A DNA stretch of 15,348 nucleotides from JANMEB01 sp041740495 (lineage in GTDB: Bacteria > Planctomycetota > Planctomycetia > Pirellulales > Pirellulaceae): assembly GCA_041740495.1 (NCBI GenBank), contig JBGSLW010000075.1:1-15348 (forward strand). Reading direction: 5' to 3'. Shown here one piece after another: positions 1-7,314 of the stretch. The position numbers and the translations under genes were made by a program. How positions within the stretch are numbered: position 1 is the stretch's first letter; the number at the start of each line of letters is the position of its first letter. The notes below the pieces were generated by a model. It had not been told where the DNA came from. It worked only from the letters and a program-made list of their open reading frames with translations, and made no database searches.

Positions 1-1806
1 GAGGCGTTCGGGGTGCGCGCGGCGGAAGCGCCGACCGCCGAGGACGAATCCCGCGGACCCTTCGACCGCAGTCAACTCGATCCGCGGAGCTACCAATCCA
101 AAACGGTCCTCCAGCGGATGGCGATCATTTCGGCCGGCGTGATCATGAACCTGATCTTTGCCGTGTTGTTCGCCACCTGCGCCTTTTGGTATGGCGTCCC
201 CTACATGCCCCCCGTGATCGGTCACACGATGCCGGGTGGACCAGCGTACGTGGCCAACTTGGGACACTCGGAGGTCGTCGAAGTCGATGGGCAGTCGACC
301 GAAACCGAGTACTTTCCGTTCGAGTATCTGCAGGAATCGATCCTGCTCAACGGCGGTCAGCAACCGGTGCACTTCAAGCTCAAGCCGGCCGGCGGGGAGG
401 CGATCGTTGAAAAAACAGTCGTCCCTCAGTTGGGACTCATCCCGCAACGGGCCGACTTCGCGGCGCTCGGGTTCGGCAATTTGCTCTCCGCCCAACTCGC
501 CGATCCCCCGGTAGTCCAGGGGACGGCAGCCAGCCAAGCCAACCCACCTCTTTTCGGCGGAGATCGCATCGTCGCAATCGGTGGTCTTCAAGTCAACTCG
601 CTTGCCGACGTGCAAAGGTACTTCGCCCGGAATCCAAACGAGCCGGTTCAACTTCGCGTGCAGCGCAAATCCAAGTCGGGGCGCGAGCAACCTGCGGAAG
701 AACTCGAAGTCCAAGTCCCCGCGGAACCGTATCTCGACTTTGGGATCGAATTGACGCTGGGGCCGATCCAAGCGATCCAGGAGAACTCCCCGGCAGCGGC
801 TGCCGACTTGAAGGTCGGCGACCGCTTGTTGCAAATCGACGGCCAACCCATCGGCGACCCGCTGACCCTGCAGTACCGGTTGTTGGACTCGGCGCGGGGC
901 GGACGGCCAGTCGTGCTGACCATCGCCCGGTCCGAAGGCTCCGCTTCCCCCGAGACCTTGGAAGTCGAATGCGCGACCCGCCTCCCCGATTTCTCCAGCT
1001 GGGGATTCGATCTCAGAAATATCTCGCTGGAGAGCCTGGGAATTGCACTCGAGCTGCAAGATGTCGTCGCGGGCGTCCGGCCCGACTCCCCCGCCGCAGC
1101 CGCAGGAATTCAAGTCGGCGATCGTTTGGTCGGCGCTAAGTTTCAACTTGCCAAAGAGCTCGCCCGCGAACCGCTGTATCGAGCCGCAGTCGAAGCGATC
1201 GACTTTGCGAAAGATCACGTCGGCTGGGCTAACGTCGTCAACCTCGCCCAATCGATTCGGCCGCCGCAGCCCGTGTCGATCCAAGTGAAACGCGGAACCG
1301 AAACGAAGGCGCGGGAATTCACGCTCACCCCGGAAGCCTCGGCAACGGCGTTCATCGACGACGAACGCGGAATCGTCTTTGCGCCGATCGAGCGCACGTA
1401 CCGCGCCCCCACTCTTTGGGCAGCGTTCAAATTGGGGCTCGATCGAACCCGGCGCGATATGGGTCGCGTCGTCAAGTTCTTAGGGAAACTCGTCAGCGGG
1501 GAAATCGGCGTAAAAAACCTCGGAGGACCAGGGACCATCGCCGTCGCCGCAACCTCGGAAGCGACCTACAGCCTCTCCCGCCTCCTCCTCTTTCTGACTC
1601 TGCTCAGCGCCAACCTGGCCATCGTCAATTTCTTGCCGATCCCTGTTCTCGACGGCGGACATATGGTCTTTTTGGCTTACGAAGGGATCTTCCGCAAACC
1701 GGTCAACGAACGTGTCCAGCTGGTTCTTATGTATGCTGGATTACTTTTTATTGTCGGGCTAATGCTGCTGGTCATTTCGCTGGATATCTTCCGGTTTGTC
1801 TTCTGA
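1..1806 (+). CDS. rseP: RseP/MmpA-like site-2 protease (membrane zinc metalloprotease), 5' end missing
   Basis: This is the C-terminal part, about 600 residues, of an M50B site-2 protease. Such proteases cut transmembrane helices of anti-sigma factors or other membrane proteins inside the membrane. The reading frame is open from base 1, so the N-terminal HExxH zinc helix lies upstream of the window. Visible are the second conserved transmembrane segment with SAGVIMN (frame residues about 43-60, corresponding to the family GPxxN region), up to four PDZ-like domains (roughly 65-140, 155-240, 245-325 and 350-445), and the C-terminal membrane part. The C-terminal part carries GEIGVKNLGGPG and the third zinc-ligand motif NFLPIPVLDGGH near residue 545, followed by a final hydrophobic helix. 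E. coli RseP has two PDZ domains, so the periplasmic part is enlarged. The two right-hand PDZ domains are clear (SPAAAADLKVGDRLL and SPAAAAGIQVGDRLV) and the left ones are weaker. The gene ends inside the tail of the opposite-strand ABM gene. Family call is sure; the substrate is unknown. Confidence 0.93.
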   Translation, partial: EAFGVRAAEAPTAEDESRGPFDRSQLDPRSYQSKTVLQRMAIISAGVIMNLIFAVLFATCAFWYGVPYMPPVIGHTMPGGPAYVANLGHSEVVEVDGQSTETEYFPFEYLQESILLNGGQQPVHFKLKPAGGEAIVEKTVVPQLGLIPQRADFAALGFGNLLSAQLADPPVVQGTAASQANPPLFGGDRIVAIGGLQVNSLADVQRYFARNPNEPVQLRVQRKSKSGREQPAEELEVQVPAEPYLDFGIELTLGPIQAIQENSPAAAADLKVGDRLLQIDGQPIGDPLTLQYRLLDSARGGRPVVLTIARSEGSASPETLEVECATRLPDFSSWGFDLRNISLESLGIALELQDVVAGVRPDSPAAAAGIQVGDRLVGAKFQLAKELAREPLYRAAVEAIDFAKDHVGWANVVNLAQSIRPPQPVSIQVKRGTETKAREFTLTPEASATAFIDDERGIVFAPIERTYRAPTLWAAFKLGLDRTRRDMGRVVKFLGKLVSGEIGVKNLGGPGTIAVAATSEATYSLSRLLLFLTLLSANLAIVNFLPIPVLDGGHMVFLAYEGIFRKPVNERVQLVLMYAGLLFIVGLMLLVISLDIFRFVF

Positions 1807-2130
1807 CGAACGCTGAAATCCCCAGTTCCGGTCAACTCGCGCAATCGATAAGTGGTACCAGTTGTACCACTTATTTTTGCCTTCTTTTTGGGCAACCACG
1901 TGCTCGGCGTGTGCAGCCCATCTTTGGATCGCTTCTTCGGATTCCCAATAAGACACGGTAATTCCCAAACCGTCGCCGTCGCGGACCGACACCAGATGGA
2001 CAAAACCAGGTTGTAGTCGCGCCAGTTGCTCCATGCGTTCCGCAGCCTTGGAATACTCCAATTGCCCCGACTGGGAGCGTTGGGAAACAAAGATTGCGGC
2101 GTAACGGGCAATTGTCGGTAATTGCATCAT
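1759..2130 (-). CDS. ABM-family (antibiotic biosynthesis monooxygenase-like) protein
   Basis: This is a small protein of 123 residues with the dimeric ferredoxin-like fold typical of ABM-domain proteins. Members range from cofactor-free oxygenases to haem-degrading enzymes and stress proteins, so the reaction cannot be named. Recognisable family signatures are YAAIFVSQRS near the N-terminus, AERMEQLARLQPGFV, GITVSYWESEEAIQRW and the block AEHVVAQKEGKNKWYNWY. The length fits the stand-alone family. I chose the ATG at 2130 because GAGG lies six bases upstream (2137-2140). An in-frame TTG at 2142 would add four residues but has no ribosome site. The last 16 codons overlap the 3' end of the protease gene on the opposite strand by 48 bases, and the protein tail encoded there (RSSEDKPEDIQRNDQQH) is polar and lies beyond the conserved fold, so it was probably gained by readthrough into the neighbour. 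It appears monocistronic. Confidence 0.85.
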   Translation of the reverse strand: MMQLPTIARYAAIFVSQRSQSGQLEYSKAAERMEQLARLQPGFVHLVSVRDGDGLGITVSYWESEEAIQRWAAHAEHVVAQKEGKNKWYNWYHLSIARVDRNWGFQRSSEDKPEDIQRNDQQH

Positions 2131-2218
2131 TGAATGCCTCAATGGGATCGAAATAGGTCTTGTAGCTGTTTTAATGGAATAAATCGCGCCCTTAAAAAAG
2201 GTGCTCGTTTCATTGCGA

Positions 2219-2248
2219 TTAACTGCCGGGGGACTAGAGTTGTAAAAT
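2219..2248 (+). promoter_or_regulatory. Candidate promoter for the M16 peptidase operon
   Basis: TTAACT (2219-2224) and TAAAAT (2243-2248) are separated by 18 bases, which is acceptable for a vegetative sigma factor. The predicted start is near 2255, about 34 bases before the ATG at 2289. The region between the ABM gene and the peptidase gene is visibly more AT-rich than its surroundings. The -35 match is only four of six, so this is a suggestion. Confidence 0.3.
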
Positions 2249-2288
2249 ATGAACGCAGTTCGTTCACTTTCGTTCTTTGTTCGCTGGC

Positions 2289-3542
2289 ATGATAACGCTC
2301 AACACGCAACATTTCGAGCATCGATATGCCAACGGCCTGACGTTGTTGGCCGAGCCCATGCCATGGCTGCGTTCGGTCTCGTTCACGATCATGCTGCCGG
2401 CGGGGAGTTCGTTGGACCCAACGAATCGCTTGGGGCTTGCTAATCTCTGTTGCGACATGGTTCAACGCGGCAGCGGGGCGCGAGATAGTCGGCGGTTTCT
2501 GGAAGATCTGGAGATGATGGGGGTCGACTATGGCATCTCGGCCTCGGACTACCATACGTCGTTGATGGGAACGGTTCCAACGGGGCGGTTGGGTCCAGCG
2601 CTGCAGATTTTTGCGGATATGGTGGCGCGGCCTTGGTTGCCCGAGTCCCAGTTGGAAGAGGCCCGTCAAGTTTGTTACCAGGAAATCCGCGGGATAGAGG
2701 ACGATCTGGCGCAGAAAGCGTTTTCGGCCGTGCGTTTGAAGCATTACGGACAACCGTTTGGCCAGTCGAGCGTCGGGACGATGGCGGGGGTGTCGGCGAT
2801 CGAGTCGCGGGATGTCGAGTCATTTTGCCGGGAGCATTACCGACCGAACGGGATGATCTTGGCGGTGGCGGGAAACTTCGAATGGTCGACGTTGGTCGAC
2901 GAGGTCGAGGCGTTGTTTGGCGGGATGCAGCCTCGGCCGGTGGGGGAGGTTCCGACGGTCTTGGGTGAACGGGGGGTCACCCACATCGAATTCGACAGTC
3001 TGCAAACGCACATCTGTTTGGCGTTTCCGAGCGTCACCTACGGCGATCCGGCGTATTTTCAGGCGCGGGGCGCTGTCGGGGTGATGAGCGATGGGATGAG
3101 TTCCCGACTGTTCCAGGAGGTCCGCGAGAAGCGTGGTCTCTGCTATTCCGTCTTCGCCACGCACCACAGTTTGCGCGATCGCGGTTCGGTGATCTGTTAT
3201 GCCGGAACCGGCGCCGAGCGTGCCCAAGAGACGCTGGACGTCATCGTCCGCGAATTCCAGCAACTCTCGCAGGGGATTCGGACCGATGAGTTGGACCGGT
3301 TGAAGGTGCAGATCCGCAGTCATCTGGTGATGCAACAGGAATCGAGCCGGTCGCGATCGGCCTCGATCGCCGGTGACTGGTTTTACCTGGGACGTGTCCG
3401 GCCGCTGGATGAGTTGAATCAATTGATCGCGGGTCTGTCGGTGGATGAAGTAAACGCCTTCGTGCGGCAGAACCCGCTGGGGCAATTCGACCTGGTTACG
3501 TTGGGGCCGACGCCGTTGGAGGTGCCGCATGGAGTTTCGTAG
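2289..3542 (+). CDS. M16-family peptidase-like protein, non-catalytic subunit
   Basis: A 417-residue protein with the two-lobed M16 (processing peptidase/insulinase) fold. The zinc motif HxxEH is absent: at the equivalent place (residues about 47-60) it reads NRLGLANLCCDMVQRG. The C-terminal lobe keeps the substrate-binding signature LFQEVREKRGLCYSVFA (about 274-290), with the Arg and Tyr that contact substrate in this family. The neighbour has the opposite pattern, so the two very probably form a heterodimer, as in bacterial two-gene M16B peptidases and mitochondrial processing peptidase. I chose the ATG at 2289; a TTG at 2277 would add four residues. Neither has a good Shine-Dalgarno site. 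The stop codon overlaps the next gene by 14 bases, which implies translational coupling. No signal peptide is visible, so it is probably cytoplasmic. The natural substrate is unknown. Confidence 0.9.
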   Translation: MITLNTQHFEHRYANGLTLLAEPMPWLRSVSFTIMLPAGSSLDPTNRLGLANLCCDMVQRGSGARDSRRFLEDLEMMGVDYGISASDYHTSLMGTVPTGRLGPALQIFADMVARPWLPESQLEEARQVCYQEIRGIEDDLAQKAFSAVRLKHYGQPFGQSSVGTMAGVSAIESRDVESFCREHYRPNGMILAVAGNFEWSTLVDEVEALFGGMQPRPVGEVPTVLGERGVTHIEFDSLQTHICLAFPSVTYGDPAYFQARGAVGVMSDGMSSRLFQEVREKRGLCYSVFATHHSLRDRGSVICYAGTGAERAQETLDVIVREFQQLSQGIRTDELDRLKVQIRSHLVMQQESSRSRSASIAGDWFYLGRVRPLDELNQLIAGLSVDEVNAFVRQNPLGQFDLVTLGPTPLEVPHGVS

Positions 3543-4803
3543 CCATGTCACCCCCAATGGCTTGAGCGTGATCGCCGAGTGCAATCCGCGGAGCCAGGTG
3601 GCTGCCTTTGGCGTTTTTGTTCGCGCAGGTTCGCGCGACGAGACGCCGGAGGTCAGCGGAGTGAGTCATTTCCTGGAACACATGGTGTTCAAGGGGACCC
3701 GGCGGCGATCGGCGGAGCAAGTCAACTTGCGGCTGGACGAGTTGGGGGCGGCGAGCAACGCCCGCACCAGCGAGGATTGCACGATCTACCATGCCGCGGT
3801 CTTGCCCGAGTTTCAATCGCCGATCGTCGAGTTGCTCGTCGATTTGATGCAACCGGTGTTGCGGGAGGAGGACTTCCAGACGGAAAAACAGGTGATCCTG
3901 GAAGAAATCTCGATGTATGAGGACCAGCCTCCGTACGGGGGGTACGAACGGTTGATGGCGGATTACTTCGGGGCGCACCCACTCAGCCAAAGCATCCTCG
4001 GTTCGGCGGCGTCGCTCGCCAACCTCACGCCTCAGCACATGCGCAGCTATTTCGAATCGCGATACGTCCCCAACAACATGGCGATTGTGGCTGCCGGGAA
4101 CGTCGATTTTGGACTCCTGGTCGATGACGTGGAACAGCGATCGGCGGATTGGGTCCCCGGTCCGGTGGATCGCCGCTTGGAACGCGTGGCGTCAGGTGAA
4201 CGATTCCACACGCTGCACAAACCTCAATCGACCCAGCAGTATCTCTTGCAATTGGTGAGCAGCCCGTCGGCGGATAACCCACTCCGCTTCGCCGCGGGTC
4301 TGCTGGCGTCGATCGTGGGAGACGATAGCGGGAGTCGACTGTATTGGTCGTTGGTCGATTCGGGGCGCGCCGAAGTCGCCGCGATGGCGACCTACGAGTT
4401 CGAAGATGCGGGCTTGCTGATGACGTATCTCTGTTGTGCGCCCGAATCGGCTCAGGAAAACCTGGAAGAATTGTTGCGGCTGCAACGGGAAGTTGCAGAG
4501 TCCGGCGTCACCCCGCGGGAACTGCAGCTCGCCAAGAGCAAGATCGTCTCCGATATCTTGATATCCAGCGAACGGGCGGAAAATCGAATGTTCGGGATCG
4601 GGGGGAACTGGTTAAAGAATCGTCCCTACCTTCCGGCCGAAGAGGTGGCGAAGCTGTTCGAAGCGGTGACGTTGGACGACGTCCACCAGGTCTTGGCAGA
4701 ATACCCCCTCCACGGCGGCACGATGCTGGCAGTCGGTCCGCTGGATCTGTGGAATGCAGCGCTCCCAATTTCCCCAATTGCATCAAATTGCGGGCGGCGG
4801 TAG
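3529..4803 (+). CDS. M16-family zinc peptidase, catalytic subunit
   Basis: A 424-residue M16 metallopeptidase with an intact active site. HFLEH at residues 47-51 supplies two zinc-binding histidines and the catalytic glutamate, and the third ligand is the glutamate at about 126 in QVILEEISMYED. The NARTSEDCTIYH strand and the MVFKGT block after the zinc motif are also typical. The C-terminal lobe lacks the Arg/Tyr pair: where the family has VREKxGLxYS it reads SLVDSGRAEVAAM (about 274-286), so substrate binding is likely provided by the preceding gene product. The start at 3529 is supported by GGAGG six bases upstream (3518-3522), inside the end of the first gene. The pair is translationally coupled and would act as a heterodimer degrading or trimming peptides. 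The last residues (SNCGRR) run into the region before the tRNA gene and no terminator hairpin with a T-run follows. Confidence 0.92.
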   Translation: MEFRSHVTPNGLSVIAECNPRSQVAAFGVFVRAGSRDETPEVSGVSHFLEHMVFKGTRRRSAEQVNLRLDELGAASNARTSEDCTIYHAAVLPEFQSPIVELLVDLMQPVLREEDFQTEKQVILEEISMYEDQPPYGGYERLMADYFGAHPLSQSILGSAASLANLTPQHMRSYFESRYVPNNMAIVAAGNVDFGLLVDDVEQRSADWVPGPVDRRLERVASGERFHTLHKPQSTQQYLLQLVSSPSADNPLRFAAGLLASIVGDDSGSRLYWSLVDSGRAEVAAMATYEFEDAGLLMTYLCCAPESAQENLEELLRLQREVAESGVTPRELQLAKSKIVSDILISSERAENRMFGIGGNWLKNRPYLPAEEVAKLFEAVTLDDVHQVLAEYPLHGGTMLAVGPLDLWNAALPISPIASNCGRR

Positions 4804-4861
4804 CATGGGCGCACGGCCTTCGGGCGCTCTCAGCTTTCCGGGCCCGTTGTTCGTTGTGATG

Positions 4862-4937
4862 CGGAGTGTAGCTCAGCCTGGATTAGAGCGCCTGCTTTGG
4901 GAGCAGGAGGTCGTAGGTTCGAATCCTATCACTCCGA
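4862..4937 (+). tRNA. tRNA-Pro (anticodon UGG)
   Basis: A complete 76-base cloverleaf. The acceptor stem CGGAGTG pairs with CACTCCG, followed by discriminator A. The D arm is GCTC/GAGC. The anticodon stem CCTGC/GCAGG encloses loop TTTGGGA, giving anticodon TGG at 4898-4900. The T arm is GTAGG/CCTAT with loop TTCGAAT, including one G-T pair. The 3' CCA is not encoded (TTC follows) and must be added enzymatically. The gene sits 58 bases after the M16 operon and 36 bases before the hydratase. No clear promoter precedes it, so it may be processed out of a longer transcript. The UGG anticodon reads CCA and, by wobble, other proline codons. Confidence 0.96.
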
Positions 4938-4973
4938 TTCTGCCTGTCCACAAACGACGCAGCAAGGATGCCC

Positions 4974-5501
4974 ATGCCGGATCAATTCTACTTCGAGGAT
5001 GTCGAGGTCGGACAAACCTGGAAGAGCCCTTCGCGGACGGTGACGGAGTTCGATGTGATTGGATTCGCCCAAATGACGGGGGATTTCAATCCGCTGCACG
5101 TCGATCAGCACTTTGCCGCCGAAAGCGTGTTTGGCCGACCTATCGCCCATGGCTTGTTGGGACTCAGTTGGGCCGCCGGCCTCAGTAGCCAAGCCCCCAA
5201 CATGCGGACGGTCGCATTTCTCAAAGTCATGGAGTGGAGCTTCCTCCGGCCGATTTTCTTTGGCGATACGGTGCACGTCGTGACGCGCGTGCTGAGCAAA
5301 CTCCCAGGGGGACGGCGTTCCGGAAAGGTCCACTGGCAACGGCAGCTGGTCAATCAACGCGGGGAAGTGACCCAAGAGGGAATCTTCGAGACCCTGGTCG
5401 AGTCGCGTTCTGTCGTTTCACGTCCCCACCTGCGGAATGACGCGCTGAATCGCACCGACTCCCATCCCAGTCCAACTTCGGGTCAAGACGTCGGCTCGTA
5501 A
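4974..5501 (+). CDS. MaoC-fold (R)-specific enoyl-CoA hydratase-like protein
   Basis: A 175-residue hot-dog fold protein of the MaoC/(R)-hydratase type, which hydrates trans-2-enoyl-CoA to (R)-3-hydroxyacyl-CoA. The hydratase signature is intact: TGDFNPLHVDQHFA with the catalytic Asp37, then FGRPIAHG with catalytic His59. The N-terminal FEDVEVGQ followed by RTVTEFDVIGFAQ is standard. Its length suits a single hot-dog domain plus a polar tail of about 30 residues (NRTDSHPSPTSGQDV) of no recognised function. I chose the ATG at 4974 because AAGG (4964-4967) stands six bases before it; the ATG at 4968 abuts that site. The gene follows the tRNA by 36 bases. Nothing nearby fixes the substrate; short or medium acyl-CoA in fatty acid or polyester metabolism is a family-level guess. 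Confidence 0.88.
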   Translation: MPDQFYFEDVEVGQTWKSPSRTVTEFDVIGFAQMTGDFNPLHVDQHFAAESVFGRPIAHGLLGLSWAAGLSSQAPNMRTVAFLKVMEWSFLRPIFFGDTVHVVTRVLSKLPGGRRSGKVHWQRQLVNQRGEVTQEGIFETLVESRSVVSRPHLRNDALNRTDSHPSPTSGQDVGS

Positions 5502-5863
5502 ACACCTGTTCGAGTTCGGTGCGGCGCGCCTCATGGCGTCGCCGTACACCCCTGCGAATTCATCGCCCCCTGCGACGCCCGAAGACAGGCCGCCCGGCTT
5601 TGCACCGCCAGCACCGGCCGGACGCGCCACGACCCCCGCTGCTAGCGGCGCGAGGCTTCCTGGCCTTCTCTTGGCGGGCACGCCAATTCGTTACAAACCG
5701 CAAAATCGATTTTTTTGGCTCAAGCGTCCAATTTCGCCGGGACGATGACCAGAAAACGACCGTGTTCGGTTCGGGCGCAGAGGTCGTGTCGACAAGTCAT
5801 TCGAGGCTTCCGCCGAACCGGATGCACGTCTCAAGTCGCGGAGTGGTAGGAGGAGTGTCGTCG
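5502..5863 (+). other. Gene-free stretch before the GumC-like cassette
   Basis: These 362 bases separate the hydratase from the membrane-protein gene. The downstream reading frame is open back to about 5519, but there it encodes an Arg/Pro-rich sequence unlike a membrane protein N-terminus, so I treat it as non-coding. An AT-richer patch at 5690-5715 (containing a run of seven T) interrupts otherwise GC-rich sequence and may hold the cassette promoter. I could not find a convincing -35/-10 pair, a sigma-54 site, an RNA gene or a terminator with a T-run. Confidence 0.5.
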
Positions 5864-7282
5864 ATGCCCAGTAATGACCTTCGGCTTCCCGTCAGTTCCT
5901 GGCGGGTTCTGTACGCGTTCGCCATCGTATGGATGGCGACGTTTGCGGGGCTGGCGATGTTTCGCTCGTCGCATCAGCACGAGTTTGTCTCCAGTTCGCT
6001 CTTGAAATTCAACGTAGCGGCCACCTCCTTGGATCCACCGTCGTTCAGTCGGTTGGCCCACGACGCCTCGCAGGCGGTCGTCAGCGAGGAATCGCTGGCG
6101 CGTCTGGCGGCGCAGGCGGCGCGTCGCTGCGGGATAAGTTTGGCGGACCTGCCGGCAGCAGACGAGTTGCAGCAGGCACTCCAAATTGTACTGAAAGACG
6201 ACTCGGTAACCTCCCTCTCGGTTTCGCTGGTTGGCGATGGTAAGCCGCACGAAACGGCCTTGGTGAATGCCTTGGCCAGTGAATTGATCGTTGAGTTGAC
6301 TCGACAATACGACGGGCAATTTGTGCAGAATTGGCTGGACGATTTCGACGCGACCACCGACGCCACACGGTCCGTCCATCTGACCTCGCAACTTCACGAA
6401 GAGATCGACAGTCTGGACAGGCGAGTCGGCTCGATCGCCGATGCGTTGGCCGCCCAGAATTCGCCGACCGAAATGACCGAACAAATGAAGCGGTTGGAAG
6501 TGGAATTGACGGGACTGCTGGCGGCGGGTGCCAGCGACTCCAACCCCAACGTATTGAGTATTCGACAACAGTTGGAGTGGCTCCGCCCGCAGGTGGCTGC
6601 GACTCCGGCGGCCGAACCCCTGGAGGTTGAAACAGGCCCGATCGAGTCGATACACGAGAACGCGCGAAAGAACCCCTACTTCACCGCATCGGAGCGGCGG
6701 CCGGCCGATCCCCCCGCACGGGTCGAAGCGCCGCCACTCCAACCGCTCCCTCCTCCGATCGACTTGGCGCCGCTTCGAGACAAGGTGGGGGAATTGCTGG
6801 CCGAATCGCAGTCCGCCGCGGACGTCAAACACGATCTGGTCGATCAGCTTAGCCGCCACTTCGATGCCGGCTCGCCGCTGGTCGATTCCCTCTACGCCGT
6901 CGAATGGGCGGAACAGCCACAGGTGCAGCTCAAACGAAACGCCATCCCCAGCTGGGCGATCATGTTCTCGTGCGTGTTGGCCGCAGCCGCCGCGTATTGG
7001 TATGACCCGGTCCAAGATCGCCTCCGGCTCAAGAATTTGGACGATGTCGCTCGCCGTTTTCATGTCGAGATTTTGGGGCGACTACCGACGGAACTTCCCA
7101 GCAAGCCGCCGCGAGCCAGCACGCGGATCGCTGCCCGCTGCATCCGCCTCAGCGAATGGGGAGTTGGACTGACATTGCTTATCGTGGGATTGGCTTGTTG
7201 CGCCAAGCCGGCGCTGATTCAGATCTTCCTGCAGGATCCGTTGTATGGACTGTCGCATTGGCTTGCGCTGGTCCTGAGTTAA
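5864..7282 (+). CDS. GumC/Wzz-like polysaccharide chain-length or export membrane protein
   Basis: A 472-residue inner-membrane protein with the layout of polysaccharide co-polymerases. It has a transmembrane helix at about 14-33 and a long periplasmic domain containing a helical coiled-coil stretch (about 178-250). The motif SNPNVLSIRQQLEWLRPQ lies near 225-245 and resembles the HPdVxxLrxqLexL turn of GumC-type proteins. A second helix lies at about 360-379. Just after it, the cytoplasmic segment LDDVARRFHVEILGRLP matches the lpvLGxIP linker that follows the second helix in Wzz/BY-kinase adaptors. A third helix follows (about 432-447) with a further hydrophobic tail, which is unusual. The start at 5864 is preceded by AGGAGGAG (5848-5855). 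The next two genes begin 32 and about 70 bases after their predecessors and complete a typical exopolysaccharide control set. Overall sequence is divergent, so the family call is based on topology, motifs and context. Confidence 0.7.
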   Translation: MPSNDLRLPVSSWRVLYAFAIVWMATFAGLAMFRSSHQHEFVSSSLLKFNVAATSLDPPSFSRLAHDASQAVVSEESLARLAAQAARRCGISLADLPAADELQQALQIVLKDDSVTSLSVSLVGDGKPHETALVNALASELIVELTRQYDGQFVQNWLDDFDATTDATRSVHLTSQLHEEIDSLDRRVGSIADALAAQNSPTEMTEQMKRLEVELTGLLAAGASDSNPNVLSIRQQLEWLRPQVAATPAAEPLEVETGPIESIHENARKNPYFTASERRPADPPARVEAPPLQPLPPPIDLAPLRDKVGELLAESQSAADVKHDLVDQLSRHFDAGSPLVDSLYAVEWAEQPQVQLKRNAIPSWAIMFSCVLAAAAAYWYDPVQDRLRLKNLDDVARRFHVEILGRLPTELPSKPPRASTRIAARCIRLSEWGVGLTLLIVGLACCAKPALIQIFLQDPLYGLSHWLALVLS

Positions 7283-7314
7283 CCCGCCCCAGGCATTTGG
7301 ACGCCGTTCCGACC

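Noticed and set aside
2177..2208. Small hairpin CCTT-AAAA-AAGG between the ABM and M16 genes
   Set aside because: Four base pairs only and positioned between divergent starts, not after a gene.
2251..2288. Short TTCGTTC-like repeats before the first M16 gene
   Set aside because: Only two or three imperfect copies in about 35 bases; too short to separate from chance.
4804..4861. GC-rich hairpin candidates (GCC-TTCG-GGC and CGGGCCCG) before the tRNA
   Set aside because: Stems are short and no T-run follows, so a terminator call is not supported.
5418..5681. 87-codon minus-strand frame between the hydratase and the cassette
   Set aside because: Low-complexity Ala/Gly/Arg product, overlaps the hydratase 3' end, and shows no conserved motif.
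5519..5863. In-frame 115-codon extension in front of the GumC-like gene
   Set aside because: It encodes an Arg/Pro-rich stretch without a recognisable domain, would bury the first membrane helix, and has no ribosome site; the ATG at 5864 follows AGGAGGAG.
5831..7063. Long minus-strand frame (410 codons) opposite the GumC-like gene
   Set aside because: Arg/Gln/Gly-rich product without domains; a typical antisense shadow in GC-rich coding DNA.
7156..7314. In-frame extension of the ExeA-like ATPase
   Set aside because: It overlaps the preceding gene by 127 bases, and the family start MYxxFgFxxxPF lies at 7315.
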